DNA of 64,000 nucleotides from Ophiostoma sp. CBS 140.51 (GCA_029298735.1 JANSLP010000148.1:1-64000); one strand, 5' to 3'. Shown: positions 35,875 through 47,483, counted from the first letter of the stretch. Notes: a model not told the origin generated them from the sequence alone. Numbers and translations are program-made.

Positions 35875-36260
35875 CTTGGCGTTACATGATATTTCTTGTC
35901 GTTGACAGTCGCAGGTTGTGAAGACCTGACGCTGCTCGGTCGCTCTTTCGTTGCTTAACAAATATTGAAACTTAGTCATCACGATGAAGGTGGTGGGGAG
36001 CTTCGATGCAAAGAGTGGGCCCCAAAGCTCTTACATCCAATAAACGTGCGTCCCTGGCTCCCTAAAGTGATTGTTGCCTATAGCAGCCCAAACGCGTTTT
36101 TCCAGCGTCTCTTGGTGCCCCTGCAGTATTTACTATTTACTTGACGCCAAAAAAGCATTAATTTTGCTTTCACTCTTTTGACCTTCAACAACCAACCGAT
36201 CCTTGATCCTCGACTCTCGACCTTCTCTGCCCTCCCCTACCCCTCAAAGGCGCTGGCAGC
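35875..36260. promoter_or_regulatory. Divergent promoter, RTP1 / NDC1
   Basis: 386 bp between two head-to-head starts, containing a CCAAT box at 36037-36041. The compact spacing means both genes must share control sequence. Confidence 0.55.
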
Positions 36261-38255
36261 ATGTCGATGGCCATGCGAACTCCCAATACGGCGCCGCAGC
36301 CCGCGCGGCGGGTGCTGCCCTACAAAGACTTTCTGCAGCCCGCTCTGCATCGACGGTTCTCCTCGACAGCCCTTGTTCTGCTGGGCATTGCCTACGCGCA
36401 GTCGCTGGCTCTGTCTAGCTGGTCATCATGGCTCTGGGCTTGGTTCCCGCTGAGCGGTGCCGGCTCTCGCGCTATCATCATCTTTCTGTGCGGCCTGGTG
36501 ATTATCATCCTGCGCATAGCCCAGTTCCACATTGGCATTCGCACGACCAACTCGCCCTTTGAGACGTTCCTTTACAACGCCGCCAAACCCAAGACCGTCG
36601 AGACAATATTTTCGTACTGTATTGCTGGCTGGCTGTACGCCCAGGTGTTCCGCTGGTCGATGCCCGAGAGCGCGGCCCTGCGCTGGATCACATACTACCC
36701 AGGCGACCGTGCTCGGCTCAACGAGCGTGCTCTCTACCTTGTTGTGCACGTCGTGTGTGTCGGTGCTGTCAACGCCCTCATGCATCTGTTCCGGGACAGT
36801 GACCGCCTGCTCCTGGGTACGGCTCGGTCGAACAATGCGGCGACGAGCAGCGGCGGCAATGCTGCTGCGGGCAAGACATCGCAGCTCTACAGCAGTCTGC
36901 TTTACCAGCTGCCCTTCTTGGTCGTTTCCGCCTGCACACGTGCGGTTGCGGGTCTCGCAACGAGCATTATCCTCTACAACTTCTTTGTCCGGCCGTTTGC
37001 CTGGCGGTTTACGCTGACGCTGTTCCGACCCTTTTTCAGCCTACCCAAGTCGTCGCTCCCGCCGTCGATGACACCCTACTTTTCGACGTTTACTTTCTTG
37101 CCGCGCTGCTTCCAGGCCGGTTTCTTGTTCTCGCTGCTGCTCGTCATTAGCAATGCGGCCTTCTCACTGTTTTTGGTCAACGAGCCTCTCAAGGACGGCA
37201 AGCCCTTGACGTCGGACTCCAAGGACCCCAACGGCAGTTTGTTGAACGGCCTGAAGAGCAAAAAGGACAAGATCAAGGCCTTTTCCATGTGGGAGCTGGC
37301 TTTTATTGCGCGCGACTTCCCCGACCGCCGCGTCGCCATCTACACGGACATTGACCGCAAGGACGGCTCGACGTGGTCGCAGGTTTGCAGGCTGTGCCTG
37401 GACACGATCAAGCAGCTTGAGAACCGCATCGACCCTCCCACGCCCGCCGCACCGGCTCCCGCTGTTGCTGCTCCTGCTACGTCCGAAGATGCAACCGAGG
37501 TCAAGCGGTTAACAAAGCCTGTTCGCGACGACCCCAACATCCTGGTGGCCACTCCGCAAAAGAAGAAGACGTTCTCGAGCGAGATGGAGAAGATGGTCAA
37601 CAAGGTCGCCATTGACCCGGCCAACTCGCCGCGCCTCAGTCCGCTTACCAAGCACGTGCTGCAGGATGCGCGCAAGCGGCTGCAGGACGTGCAGCGCGAC
37701 ATTAGCGGGCCCGAGAACCCCAACAGCAGCCTGCAGAACCTGGTGCGCCAGGTCCTGTCGTTTCCCATTGTCGGCTACCCTTTCCGTCTGCAGTTCCAGA
37801 ACCGCATCACGGCGGCCGTCCTGGGCGGTCCCTACGGCGAGCCGAGCGTTTACGTGAACGCCATCAACGCTTTGAGTCTGCTGGCCGTCCACTCGCTGCA
37901 AGAAGACAAGTTTGGCAATGTCCAGCGCGACGTGGCCACGATTGTGCGCGAGTTAACGTGCGTGACGCGCAAGCTGGAGAGTTTAAAGGCATCGTTCCCG
38001 GTGCACTGGACGGACATTGAGGCTAAGCGGGTGTGTCCCGAGGTAGACGCGATCCTAGACGCGTTCAAAGACGGTCTGACAGACCTGATTGCCAGCTTTG
38101 GGCGGTACAGCCGCGACCTGCGGTTGTCGCAAACAGATATGCGGCTGGCCGAAGAGGCGGCCACAGCTGGTCGTGAGAAGAAGAAGGAGCCGCAGCCAGA
38201 AGAGGGCGGAAATGGCGATGATGCCATCCCTGAGATGGCACAAGTACGGTTATAA
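36261..38255 (+). CDS. NDC1: Nuclear pore/spindle pole body membrane protein Ndc1/Cut11
   Basis: One exon, 664 residues. The N-terminal half has about six hydrophobic segments, for example SSTALVLLGIAYAQSLAL, AIIIFLCGLVIIIL and AGFLFSLLLVISNAAFSL. The C-terminal half is soluble with conserved patches (FSMWELAFIARDFPDRR, GEPSVYVNAINALSLLAVHSL). This is the architecture of Ndc1, the pore-membrane nucleoporin that anchors nuclear pores and inserts spindle pole bodies. Between the halves is a Pro/Ala-rich linker (PAAPAPAVAAPATS). The start choice is MSMAMR at 36261. No intron is needed. Confidence 0.88.
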   Translation: MSMAMRTPNTAPQPARRVLPYKDFLQPALHRRFSSTALVLLGIAYAQSLALSSWSSWLWAWFPLSGAGSRAIIIFLCGLVIIILRIAQFHIGIRTTNSPFETFLYNAAKPKTVETIFSYCIAGWLYAQVFRWSMPESAALRWITYYPGDRARLNERALYLVVHVVCVGAVNALMHLFRDSDRLLLGTARSNNAATSSGGNAAAGKTSQLYSSLLYQLPFLVVSACTRAVAGLATSIILYNFFVRPFAWRFTLTLFRPFFSLPKSSLPPSMTPYFSTFTFLPRCFQAGFLFSLLLVISNAAFSLFLVNEPLKDGKPLTSDSKDPNGSLLNGLKSKKDKIKAFSMWELAFIARDFPDRRVAIYTDIDRKDGSTWSQVCRLCLDTIKQLENRIDPPTPAAPAPAVAAPATSEDATEVKRLTKPVRDDPNILVATPQKKKTFSSEMEKMVNKVAIDPANSPRLSPLTKHVLQDARKRLQDVQRDISGPENPNSSLQNLVRQVLSFPIVGYPFRLQFQNRITAAVLGGPYGEPSVYVNAINALSLLAVHSLQEDKFGNVQRDVATIVRELTCVTRKLESLKASFPVHWTDIEAKRVCPEVDAILDAFKDGLTDLIASFGRYSRDLRLSQTDMRLAEEAATAGREKKKEPQPEEGGNGDDAIPEMAQVRL

Positions 38256-38954
38256 AATTACGATATGAGGAGAAAGAACGGAAAAGAGCATTGCATGTTT
38301 TTATGGGATTTTGATTTTTTGCGAAGTTTTTACTGTTTTTCAGAAACTTTTTGTTCTTTTTGTTTAGGAACTGTAATGATAGAGAGGGATTACCCAGACT
38401 GAATAAAAAAGTTTCTCACAAAAAGATTACACAAAAAAAGAACGTAGAATGTTCTCCGTTGTGAAAGCAAAACAAAAAACGAAACAAAATGAAGTAAAAA
38501 CACAAAACATGTGAAGATTTTCAGTCGTCTTATTGCGATGTCGTCATTGGCCAATCAGAGGTGCTTGCGTGGGTCCTGGCCAACTTTCGAGATCGGCCTA
38601 GGGCGAGCTGGGCCCGCTGAGGCTGCTCAGTAACCAAATTACAGCAGCCTCGCTCCCCTGTCAACAATTCTCTCCTTTCGTCTTTCGTCATCACTTTTTT
38701 GTGACTGTTTTTTTTTTCTCACCGGCTCTCGCCACTCTGGGGCCCGACATGATCACATCAATATCACCCATGACATACTGAGTCGCCTACAACATTGGTC
38801 ATGCGACAGATAATCGCCTCTCTGGGGTGTCTGCATTCTTTTATGCATCCTTTGCGGCCGCGTCAAAGCGGCTTTTAAGAAGAAGAAAAGCGTTGACGAA
38901 ACTTCCGAGTTTACGAGCCGACGACGGGCCTGACGGGCCTCCGACACCTCCACG
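38256..38954. other. Intergenic, NDC1 3' end and DLT1 promoter
   Basis: The NDC1 3' flank is A/T-rich (38280-38510). The DLT1 side holds the CCAAT palindrome listed separately and a T-run near 38708. No gene is seen. Confidence 0.55.
38546..38555. promoter_or_regulatory. Head-to-head CCAAT palindrome
   Basis: ATTGGCCAAT: two CCAAT boxes in perfect inverted orientation, the + one extended to CCAATCAGAG. This fits the binding preference of the Hap2/3/5-type CCAAT complex. It lies about 400 bp upstream of DLT1. Confidence 0.5.
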
Positions 38955-40838
38955 ATGGCCACCTCCGCCGAAATCTTCTTCCGCATCCTCTACGGCACTA
39001 CCTACTCCTTCCTCCACGTCCTGCTCCTCGCTCTACTTCTTGTCACGCCTGGTGATATTATCAACCAATCTAGGACGCGCCACGACATCGTCTCCATTCT
39101 CATCGTCGCCGGCGCCTATGTCTTTGCTATACTGGTCGTCACGTTTGTCTTCTTTCTGAGGCTCTTCCTTAAGCGCGCCGTCCTCAACTCCATCCCCAAG
39201 TCCTGGGTCCCCATCGAAAAGGGCGATGTCTCCAAACCGGTGCGCAACATGATTAGTGCCGGGCTGAGTCGCAGTGCCGCCATTGCCTTTGTGTCGCGGC
39301 CCCGTGTCGTGCCCGATGAGCTGCTGGATGAGATGTGTCCGATGCTAGCGGCGGGCGTGTTTATGCACGGCGGGCGTGGTAGTGGAGGAGCACAAAGGGA
39401 CAGAGAGGGGAGTGCGGGTGGGGACATTGGCGAGAAAGAAGACGGCGACGATGACGACAAACAAGACAGACTAGAGAAAGCGGTGCGGTTCAAGAAGGTC
39501 GAGACAATGGAGATGGAAAAGGAGCTGGGCATAGACCTGCCACCATGCCAGGCTGTCTGGGGCGCAATCGAGCATCCTGGCTGGGCACCACCCGATCAAG
39601 TCCTGAATCAGTCACGAGCGAGCAGAGCAGGAGGTGGTGGAGGCAGTGGAGGTAGTGGAGCAGGAGCTGCACCACCGCCACCACCGCCACCACCAACAGC
39701 AGCTGGAGGAGACCCCTTTGACGAAAACATCAACCTCCAGTACAGCTCAGTCCTGGCCGAGCTGCCTAACCTGGTCGAAGCCAAGGCACTGACCCTGGCG
39801 CCTCCGGACCCCTTCTCGGCCGCCGACACTCCTCCTCTCGATGCCGATGCTGTCGCTTTACTCGAACGACCTGAATACATGGGCCTCCGCGAGTACCTGT
39901 CCCATTTGGCCGAGATCGGCGTGATTGACATACAAGCCGACGCGCCTTCCCACGAAGCGCCAGCACCCGACGGTGACCCACGAGCCCTGCGCGATATCGT
40001 TTCCTCCTTTGCGACCGCCTACGAATATGCGCGCTTCTCGACACACCTGCTCACCCACGACATGTTCCGCCAGCTGATGCACGAACTGGCCATCATTCTG
40101 CGCCGCATGACACCACTCGACCCGAGCGTCTTGGAGGACGACGAGACTGACGACGGCGGATACGACAAGGAGAGCGCGTTTAGCTATAGCGAGGCAGACG
40201 ACCAGTCGGGGCGGCCATATTTCGGACAAGATAGCGAAGACGATGAGGAAGACGATATCGATAATAACCCAGCCCGCTCGAGTCCTACTACACCACCACA
40301 AAGCCGCAGCCGACACAGCTCTCATCTCCTTACACATCATCAACAACAACAACAATACGATCCTTTACCACGACATACATCACAGCTTGCCAGATCACAT
40401 TCTGGAAGTAGCGGGCGCTCTGCCGAGACCACTACTAGTAGCAGTGGTAGTAGCAGTACGTGCAGCACTCATGACAGCAACGGCACCAGCAGACGACGTC
40501 GTCCAAGCCGACAACTGATCAACCTAGACCTGGCAAGTCCGTCCGTGTCACGAAGCCAGAGGCGAGCTCAACAACAACCACTCCTGTCACCACAAAACGA
40601 CAATCGCCAGGCCAGAAGGACGTCGAGGATAAATACCCGTCGACCGTCGTCCCAGCCGTCAAGTTCAAACAGTTTTGCCCAGAGCCGGCACCCATACGCA
40701 CTGAGCAGCCAACCGTCGAGTGCCAGTCTTCGATCGACCAACTCGAGCAGCTCCGTTATCCGGCTTGCCAACCGTGGTGAGCAGTCGTCGGGTCTGCCCT
40801 ATGTGATCACGACACCGACATCACAATTTGATCGGTGA
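38955..40838 (+). CDS. DLT1: Defect-at-low-temperature protein 1 (Dlt1) homologue
   Basis: One exon, 627 residues. The N-terminus has two membrane helices (about 14-33 and 43-70) followed by the conserved family block around LNSIPKSWVPIEKGDV and AFVSRPRVVPDE. This matches fungal Dlt1, a membrane protein required for growth in cold; its molecular role is not known. A Gly- then Pro-rich insert (GGGGGSGGSG, PPPPPPPP) interrupts the middle. A second folded block contains FATAYEYARFSTHLL and MFRQLMHELAIILRRM. The last 200 residues are Ser/Gln/Arg-rich and disordered, ending in GLPYVITTPTSQFDR, which looks conserved. The 262 bp after it are tail-to-tail with MHF2. Confidence 0.85.
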   Translation: MATSAEIFFRILYGTTYSFLHVLLLALLLVTPGDIINQSRTRHDIVSILIVAGAYVFAILVVTFVFFLRLFLKRAVLNSIPKSWVPIEKGDVSKPVRNMISAGLSRSAAIAFVSRPRVVPDELLDEMCPMLAAGVFMHGGRGSGGAQRDREGSAGGDIGEKEDGDDDDKQDRLEKAVRFKKVETMEMEKELGIDLPPCQAVWGAIEHPGWAPPDQVLNQSRASRAGGGGGSGGSGAGAAPPPPPPPPTAAGGDPFDENINLQYSSVLAELPNLVEAKALTLAPPDPFSAADTPPLDADAVALLERPEYMGLREYLSHLAEIGVIDIQADAPSHEAPAPDGDPRALRDIVSSFATAYEYARFSTHLLTHDMFRQLMHELAIILRRMTPLDPSVLEDDETDDGGYDKESAFSYSEADDQSGRPYFGQDSEDDEEDDIDNNPARSSPTTPPQSRSRHSSHLLTHHQQQQQYDPLPRHTSQLARSHSGSSGRSAETTTSSSGSSSTCSTHDSNGTSRRRRPSRQLINLDLASPSVSRSQRRAQQQPLLSPQNDNRQARRTSRINTRRPSSQPSSSNSFAQSRHPYALSSQPSSASLRSTNSSSSVIRLANRGEQSSGLPYVITTPTSQFDR

Positions 40839-41100
40839 CCATCCTCCTGATCTTGGTGCAGATATTGCATCTTGGAATAATACGAGTAAGAATAGAATAC
40901 GACCAATCAAGTTGGAGTCTGGTTTGTACATAGAACCCACTACACAAACGGGGGAACAACACCTAACGGTGCATGACTGTAGCATAGCTGTACATATAAT
41001 TCATAATGCAATGGCTTTCTTTGGAATAAGAACGCTCTCCTCTGAATATCGTATCAATATGCACTTATATATGCCTCCATAATTCCACCCGTCTGTCGTC

Positions 41101-41786
41101 TCACATGTCCATGATCAGCTGGCCAGCCACCTTTTGTAACACGTCGACCTAGAAAAAGCTATCAGTAAACGGTAATGATATGGTAACGGCTACCCGTGGG
41201 GGGGACCTACATCCAAAAACGCCCCGTTGCCGCGCTCGGCCACAGACCGCGCCACCGCTTCCCGGATAAAAATCTCCATGTACTTGTTCACCGACGCATG
41301 TGCATCCTGCGTCATCCGCGTCGGCGTCCCGCCCTGGTTCTGGAAGAAATGGTACAGCAGGCGTGTCAGCAGGGCGGGCGGCAACGTCTTGCGCGCAAGG
41401 GCTTCGGGGATGTCATCGTCGTTGTCTGTAGCCACATCGGTAGCAGCCCCTTCCTCAGCCTCTTGTCCCTCCTGGAACTGATCTATTGTTCGCCGCCGCT
41501 GGTTGGAACTGCTGATTCGGCTGCGTTCGAGCTCGTCGACGTCGTCATCCTCTTCTTGCTCTCGTCCTTGTTGCCGCTCGCTATTGTCGTTATCGTCATC
41601 GCTAATCTCGACATCGACGGCTCGACTGCGGGATGACTTGCTGGTTGACGTCGCTGCTGTTGTTGATCTTGCCGCTCCCGCCACAGGCCGTGGTGGTTTG
41701 AATGCGCCTGTGCCACGGAAACCGCTGCTGCTGCCGGTGGGTGTGCCTCGAGCGCCTGGGCGAGCTGACGATATTTGTGGTGGCAT
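41101..41786 (-). CDS. MHF2: Centromere protein X / MHF2 histone-fold protein
   Basis: Exons 41211-41786 and 41101-41148 (62-bp intron, GTAGGT...TTCTAG) give 207 residues. The C-terminal 80 residues are the CENP-X histone fold: IPEALARKTLPPALLTRLLY, then DAHASVNKYMEIFIREAVAR and a last helix VDVLQKVAGQLIMDM, which only the 48-nt second exon supplies. MHF2 pairs with MHF1/CENP-S, both at kinetochores and with the FANCM/Mph1 helicase in fork repair. The N-terminal 110 residues are a Ser/Arg/Gly-rich disordered extension with an acidic patch, not typical of the short animal protein. Confidence 0.88.
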
Positions 41787-42906
41787 TTCGATTGTGTGAT
41801 GTGTTGTTTGTGTGTTCTAAAGACCTTCAATGTCGTGAACAGTTGGAGAAGTCGTGTCGTCAAACGCGCTGAAGACGCGTCTCGGTATAGCGGGGTGAGT
41901 GTTGTATTGTAGGCCCTGTTGAGACCCAATCGTCCGCAGTGAAAGGTCAACCGTTGAGGGATAGAGTTAAAATCAATGTAGAAATTACCGTCAAATATAT
42001 TTGCGAATATATAGAGAAAAGAGGGAAAGAGGGACGTTGTTGACGTTGGGATGAAAGGCGCGTTGGAAGTACCCAAAACCGCGATGCGTAGTCACGTGAA
42101 ACCGACGCTGTTCAAAATTGACCTTAAGATGCTAGCCAAGATAGCATCGACCATCTTCACACAAATCTACTACATTGCCGTCTTCATATTTACGATTCAC
42201 TCATATTGGAACCCATGTTTTAGTCTAACGAAAAACAAACGTTCTTTTGATCAGTACTATAAAGAGAAAATCTATCAAGGTGCATGCAACCCAAGGAAAA
42301 TAAGGGAAGCGAGGAAAAAGAGGGAAAGAAAAAACAAAAAAGATCGTGAGACAGAAAAAAAAAAGAAAATACTCCAGTCGAAGACGGGAGCATTGAGAAA
42401 TACTCCAGTGGGCCAGAGACGTTCGGGGAAAACTGTCTTTTTGAGATTCGATAATAAATTACAGTGCATCCAAGGGGAAAACCTTGAACACACAACGGCT
42501 TTCCCGAGCCGTTTTCCGTCCCATTGGAATTCAAATCAACGCCCATCCCAAACTGGTGTTTTCCCACTCCTCTTCTCATCTGTCGGGTGGATCTTTTAGA
42601 AATTTGCTTTCGCATCTTTTCCATCGGAATCCCCTTACCAACACCGAAACAGCCGCGCCCCAAAAGGTCTACCTTCTCTTCTCGCACCTTTCTTTTTTTT
42701 GCAAGCGCACAACCTGCAAAAAAGAAAACAAACTTGTCGCTGCTGCTGTCGCTTCCCCTTTTCACCGTTGCCCACTAAACGCCGTTGACGCCCCGATTGA
42801 GAAACGTCAAAACGCTAGTGCAAAATTTTTGTACAAAAAAGGTTGTGTGTAGGTTGGAGGGGATGAAGAAGCAAATTCTTCAGGATGGAGAATGGGTTCA
42901 GGAAAT
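41787..42906. other. Intergenic, MHF2 promoter and ADP/ATP carrier 3' region
   Basis: No supported gene. A purine-rich tract on + lies at about 42285-42385. An interrupted pyrimidine-rich stretch (about 42560-42770) lies downstream of the carrier gene. Confidence 0.5.
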
Positions 42907-44877
42907 TTAGCCCGAGCCACCCTTGAAGGCCTTGCCGAAGACGATGACCTGGAGCTGATCGTAGATCGACAGGACACCGGCACCGGCGACACCACGGAGA
43001 ATGTTGGCACCAGCACCCTTGAACAGGGACTTGACACCCTCCTTAGCGACAATCTGGCGGAAAGCATCCAGAGAGCTAGAGTACTTGACGGCCTCACCCG
43101 AGGTCATCATCATGCGACGGCGGACGGTGTCAAGGGGGTAAGAGGCGATACCGGCACCAGTGGTGACGCACCAACCCAGAGCGAAGGAGGCAAGGAAGTT
43201 GTTGGACAGGTTGCCGACGAGGACGACGGGCTTGATGGAGTCGTACAGACCGAAGTACAGACCACGGTAGACAACGATACCGGCGACGGAGGGACCGAAG
43301 CCACGGTACAGACCAGCAATACCGTCAGAGGCCAGGGTCTTGCGGTAGACGTCGACCAGGCCGTTGAACTGGCGCTCACCACCCTTCTTGGCAGACTTGG
43401 CGTCGTTGGCCAGACGGGTACGGGCGTAGTCCAGAGAGTAGACGAACATCAGGGAAGTGGCACCAGCGGCACCACCGGAGGCCAGGTTACCGGCCATCCA
43501 CATCCAGTAGCCGTCACGGTCCTTCTTGTAACCGAACATCTTCTTGAACTTGTCGCGGAAAGCGAAGTTCAGGGCCTGCGTCGGGAAGTAACGGATGACG
43601 TTGGCCGTGTTACCACGCCACAGGGACATGACACCCTCATCGGCGATGGTGCGGCGGAAGCAGTCCGCAATACCATCGTAGCGGCGGTCAAGACGGCCAG
43701 CCTTGATCATCTCATCCTGTATTGGGTGTTAGAAAACTGTGCCTTTTCTTCATATACCGTCAAAAGAGACGTTGGACGCGAAGCGCCGCATGGCTTGAAG
43801 CGCACGCACTAGAGCCAAATCCAATTGCCCGCAAAGCCGAAAAAGCAACAAAAAAAACGGCCACCCTTTTTGGGATATGTCGATCACTTTCACGTGACAC
43901 GTAAAAGAAAATCGACCCGTTACAGTTCTTATCGGTAGCTTGCCCTTAGTTAAAGGAAGCGACATCCCACGTCCCCTGTCCCGGATTCGAGACAAAGAGA
44001 GGAACGATGGCCCGGTTATCCAGGGGAAGGGGAAACAAACCGTCGCTGCCCAGAGGTCCGTTTGAGTTTTGCTCAACAGAGGACGTTTTCGGATTGCGGC
44101 AAATTGGAAGGTCCAGTGCAGCACTTATGGCAATTGGGCGGCCAAACGCCTTATCAGGCCGTTTGCTGAGTAGAGTGAACACGTACCTGGTTCTGGACGA
44201 GAAGCTTGACACGCTCAATGGGAGCAGCAGCGGTCTTCGAAACGGCAGCGGAAACACCGCCCACTATGAGTGAGAGTCAGTAAATGCATGGTCCATGATT
44301 GTCGGTCGACAAAAGCGATCTCGATATATGGGCGATTTGACGTTGGCCGATAAGCGTCGAAGATGCTTAAAGCGGTGGCAGTCTGAGGATCGAATTGGAA
44401 GAGTGTCTACATACTCAGGAAGTCCACCACGAAGGACTGAAGAAGCACAGGTTAGCAAGATTGCGTCCGACCATATTCAATTGCAGGTAGCCTTGTCGGC
44501 ACCAACGGGGACATCGCCGGGGAATTGAAGTGGAAGAGAGGAACAAGTGAGCAGGAAAAGTTTAAGCGACAATGCGAAACAGCCCCGGGTCGAGCTATGC
44601 CGAAGAGGCCGCACTGCCGCACAAAGCAAATCACGCAGAAAGTCAATTCAAGCAGAAACCGAATTGGTAATCCAGCGCACTCTGAAGATTGATATTGGGG
44701 AAGAAGTGAAGATGATGGTGTTGCGAGCGAATGCGAGTGTTATCGCGATCGATCGTTGAGGGAAATTCTGGTGATGTGCCCCAAAGTGTCGGTCAAAGCG
44801 ACCACGGAAGCAAAAATGCAGCTGCTGGGAAAACTTACGGGCATGCCCCAGATTTTGATATCTTCCTTGGAAGTCAT
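42907..44877 (-). CDS. AAC: Mitochondrial ADP/ATP carrier
   Basis: Exons 44839-44877, 44415-44436, 44187-44263 and 42907-43716 give 315 residues. It exchanges matrix ATP for cytosolic ADP across the inner membrane. The translocator signature RRRMMM is at residues 245-250. Three carrier repeats with P-x-D/E-x-x-K/R motifs are seen ([24 protein letters not shown]). The start [13 protein letters not shown] is followed by SFVVDFL from a 22-nt microexon, then [20 protein letters not shown]. Introns are unusually long here (402, 151 and 470 bp). Codon choice in exon 4 is strongly C-ending, as expected for a very highly expressed gene. Confidence 0.95.
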
Positions 44878-47483
44878 TTTGGCGACTGATCAAAGACAAG
44901 TCTGAAGAAGGGAGTGGAGATGTGAAAGAAGGACGGCAATGAAAAGCGATCCTGGGAAAAGAAGGAAAGGAGGATGAAGAGAAGAAGAAGGGAAGGGGGG
45001 AAAGAAGAAGAAAAGAGGAAAGGAAGAAAAAGGGAAAGGAGGGAAGGGGGGAGAAAAGAGAGAGCGGGAAAAAAGTCGAATCGCAGGAAGGGGAAAAAAA
45101 TTCCTCGGTTGCGAAATTTATTATGGGACAAGGAGGGAAGGAGCAACGGCCAAAGAGTGCAAAGAGCCCTGAACGGCCTTCCATACAGGGAAGGGGTACC
45201 CGCTGGGGCGGCAAAATAGCGGCCGCAGCCCAGTATACAATTGTCAGGCGTCGCAATATTTTTCTCATAGCGCGTTCAGGGAGGCGGCGGCTCCTGCTCG
45301 TCCTGGCAAATTTCTGATACAGAAGGCACAGAAGGACGAGTGCCCCTTTCTCTGGTGTAGTTTTTTCAGCGATTCTTTCCGGCCGGGCGCACTAGTCTCA
45401 GACGGACGACCCACTTTATTTTTCTTTACAGCCAGGAGGAAAGAGCGCTCGTCCAGCTTTTTTGGCCATTTTGGTGGATATTGGGTGTCCCTTTTTCGTC
45501 CCTGCGCTCTGCCCGCGGTCACCCACGGCAACGAAAAACAACCAAGGAGAGGCTTTTTTCTGGCTTTTTCCTCGCTCTTGCCTCTCTTTCCTCACTTGCG
45601 GCCTTGCCTCTCAGGCCAAAAAGGCGAACAACGAGGGGCGACGGCTCTTCGCTCTTTCTCTTGTTACAGCGTCGAGAGCGTCTTGGCCGTTCACCCCTCT
45701 CTTAGCGCGCTCGGCCAGAAATTTTCTTTGCATCTTTTTTTTTTCTTTTTTTAATTCCTTGTTACCTCCTTCTCTCCCCAACGTAGCAGCTCTTGCCGGT
45801 TCAATCCGATAGCCACCCACCAAAACGATCACTGCCACAGACCGGCCTTGAGTTCAGCTGTGTTCAACGTCGATGTCAACGACACCATGATGTAGATGCT
45901 ATGCCGTATATCAAACATAGATTGAAGAAACCTGTATTTCGAGTGAAGGAGTACAGGAATGTCCGAGTGCCGCTTAAGGAAACCCGATACTTTCCACGCG
46001 TGTGGCACCCGATTGCGATATCTTTGTGAGGATTGCGATGGTCTTCTTCTCCAGATTTTGCCCGTATCTGGGGAAAAGGGACAAAGCCGTGGCCAAAGCC
46101 GCAACACTGAATCAGACACGAAAAGGTGAAGAGCATTGTTCTATTCCAATCAACTCGAGGCCAAATGTTTTGGTGGTCATACGGATAGGAGAACAGGGTC
46201 CCCTGGATCTAAATAGCGGGCGCGGGCGATTTGTTAGCGCAGTTTTGGCACTGATAGGCTTCGACAGCACTGATTGTTCCCGACAGCCTCTTCTTGCTCC
46301 TTCTTGCCTTCTTGGGTGTATGCCGCCGGCTGCCAGGACGGTCGGATAAGCGGAGGCCCGGCCAGCGCCAACGATGCAGGCGTAGAATCGGGCACAAATC
46401 CGGCCGCCACGCAGTCAAAACAGCGTCGAGTCGGATCACGCACAAGTTCTTTCATATGAAAATAGCATGCCATACTTTTCTCGTGGACCATCCTGCCAAG
46501 ACAGGCCCGGCAGCGGCATCAAGATACTCGGCCACGCCGGCTTTCCCTTCTTTCCAAGGCGGCCGATAATAGCCACTTCCAACACAGTGTATGGTGGTTT
46601 CGTACGGTCTTTCTTCGTCTGCTCTCATGCTCTTGTGCTCCACGAGACGGTGTGGACCAATACTCCAATCTTGATTGCAGATACGCTTGTGGAATAAAGA
46701 AAGAGAGAAAGATTCTGGCGGTTTGCCCCACCCCACAGAAAAGACAATTTGCCAACTGCCAATGACAACTGGCAAACAAAAGAACTGTCTCTAATACTGC
46801 TATTCAAACGTCATGTGGTGAAGAAAGTCTGAATAAATATTCCGTATAATTGCTGCATGCACTTAAACACGGTTCTTAAATACTGGGTCCTAGGTACGAA
46901 GTATTTGCGCTCAAAACTATACGGCTTGTAGAATATAGAATATGCGATGCCATATCATAGTTGGTTGATATCGTGACATGAGGCACATCGATATAAAGAA
47001 GATGGGGTACGTGATGCCGTATCACAGCTAGTAGATATCATGGCATGAAGCAGACATACGTCACTCGTTGGAACATGATTTGCTTTTGTTGTTTCTTTCA
47101 TTGGATCTAGAGCCTCATCATCCGATTGGTTTTCTCGGGACGGCTCTCCTACTTTTTTGTTGGCTTGCGTACATACAAAGACGCCCGATGCTATTGTTTT
47201 CAGCAACGGCGTGCATGTCTCCCGTGTTCCATCTGAAGGTATGAAGTTTTGCTTTCGCGGCCGGGTCATAGTATTCATCAGCACGCTTCGGCCGGTCGTC
47301 GTTTCCTGTCCCTAATCTTCGCTATGAGGTCATCATGGCCAAGCAGAGGGGAACAGGATGTCATTTCTTTTGTAAAAAAAATTCTCAATAACCCGAAGTC
47401 CCAAATATTTTTCTGTCATCACACAACTCCACCAAAGCAAATACGTTTGTCTGGTAGTATCATCGTGGTAGGTTGGAATTGGT
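44878..47483. other. 2.6-kb intergenic region with carrier-gene leader
   Basis: The first 240 bp are almost pure A/G on + (44900-45115), that is C/T-rich on the carrier-gene strand, typical of strongly expressed fungal promoters. Elsewhere there are only random short frames and a degenerate direct repeat at 46946-47056. Confidence 0.6.
46946..47056. repeat. Degenerate direct repeat of about 45 bp
   Basis: Two copies 67 bp apart (starting 46946 and 47013) share GATGCCxTATCAxAGxTxGTxGATATC and a following TGxCATGA. Most differences are C/T or G/A transitions. The origin is unknown; an old tandem duplication is likely. Confidence 0.6.

Noticed and set aside
39858..40355. 165-residue hydrophobic frame on - within DLT1
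   Set aside because: Antisense to the conserved Dlt1 block.
42892..43812. 306-residue acidic Gly/Thr-rich frame on + over the ADP/ATP carrier
   Set aside because: Antisense shadow produced by C-ending codons of the carrier gene.
45796..45812. Pol III B-box-like GGTTCAATCC
   Set aside because: No A box at tRNA distance and no flanking stems; chance match.
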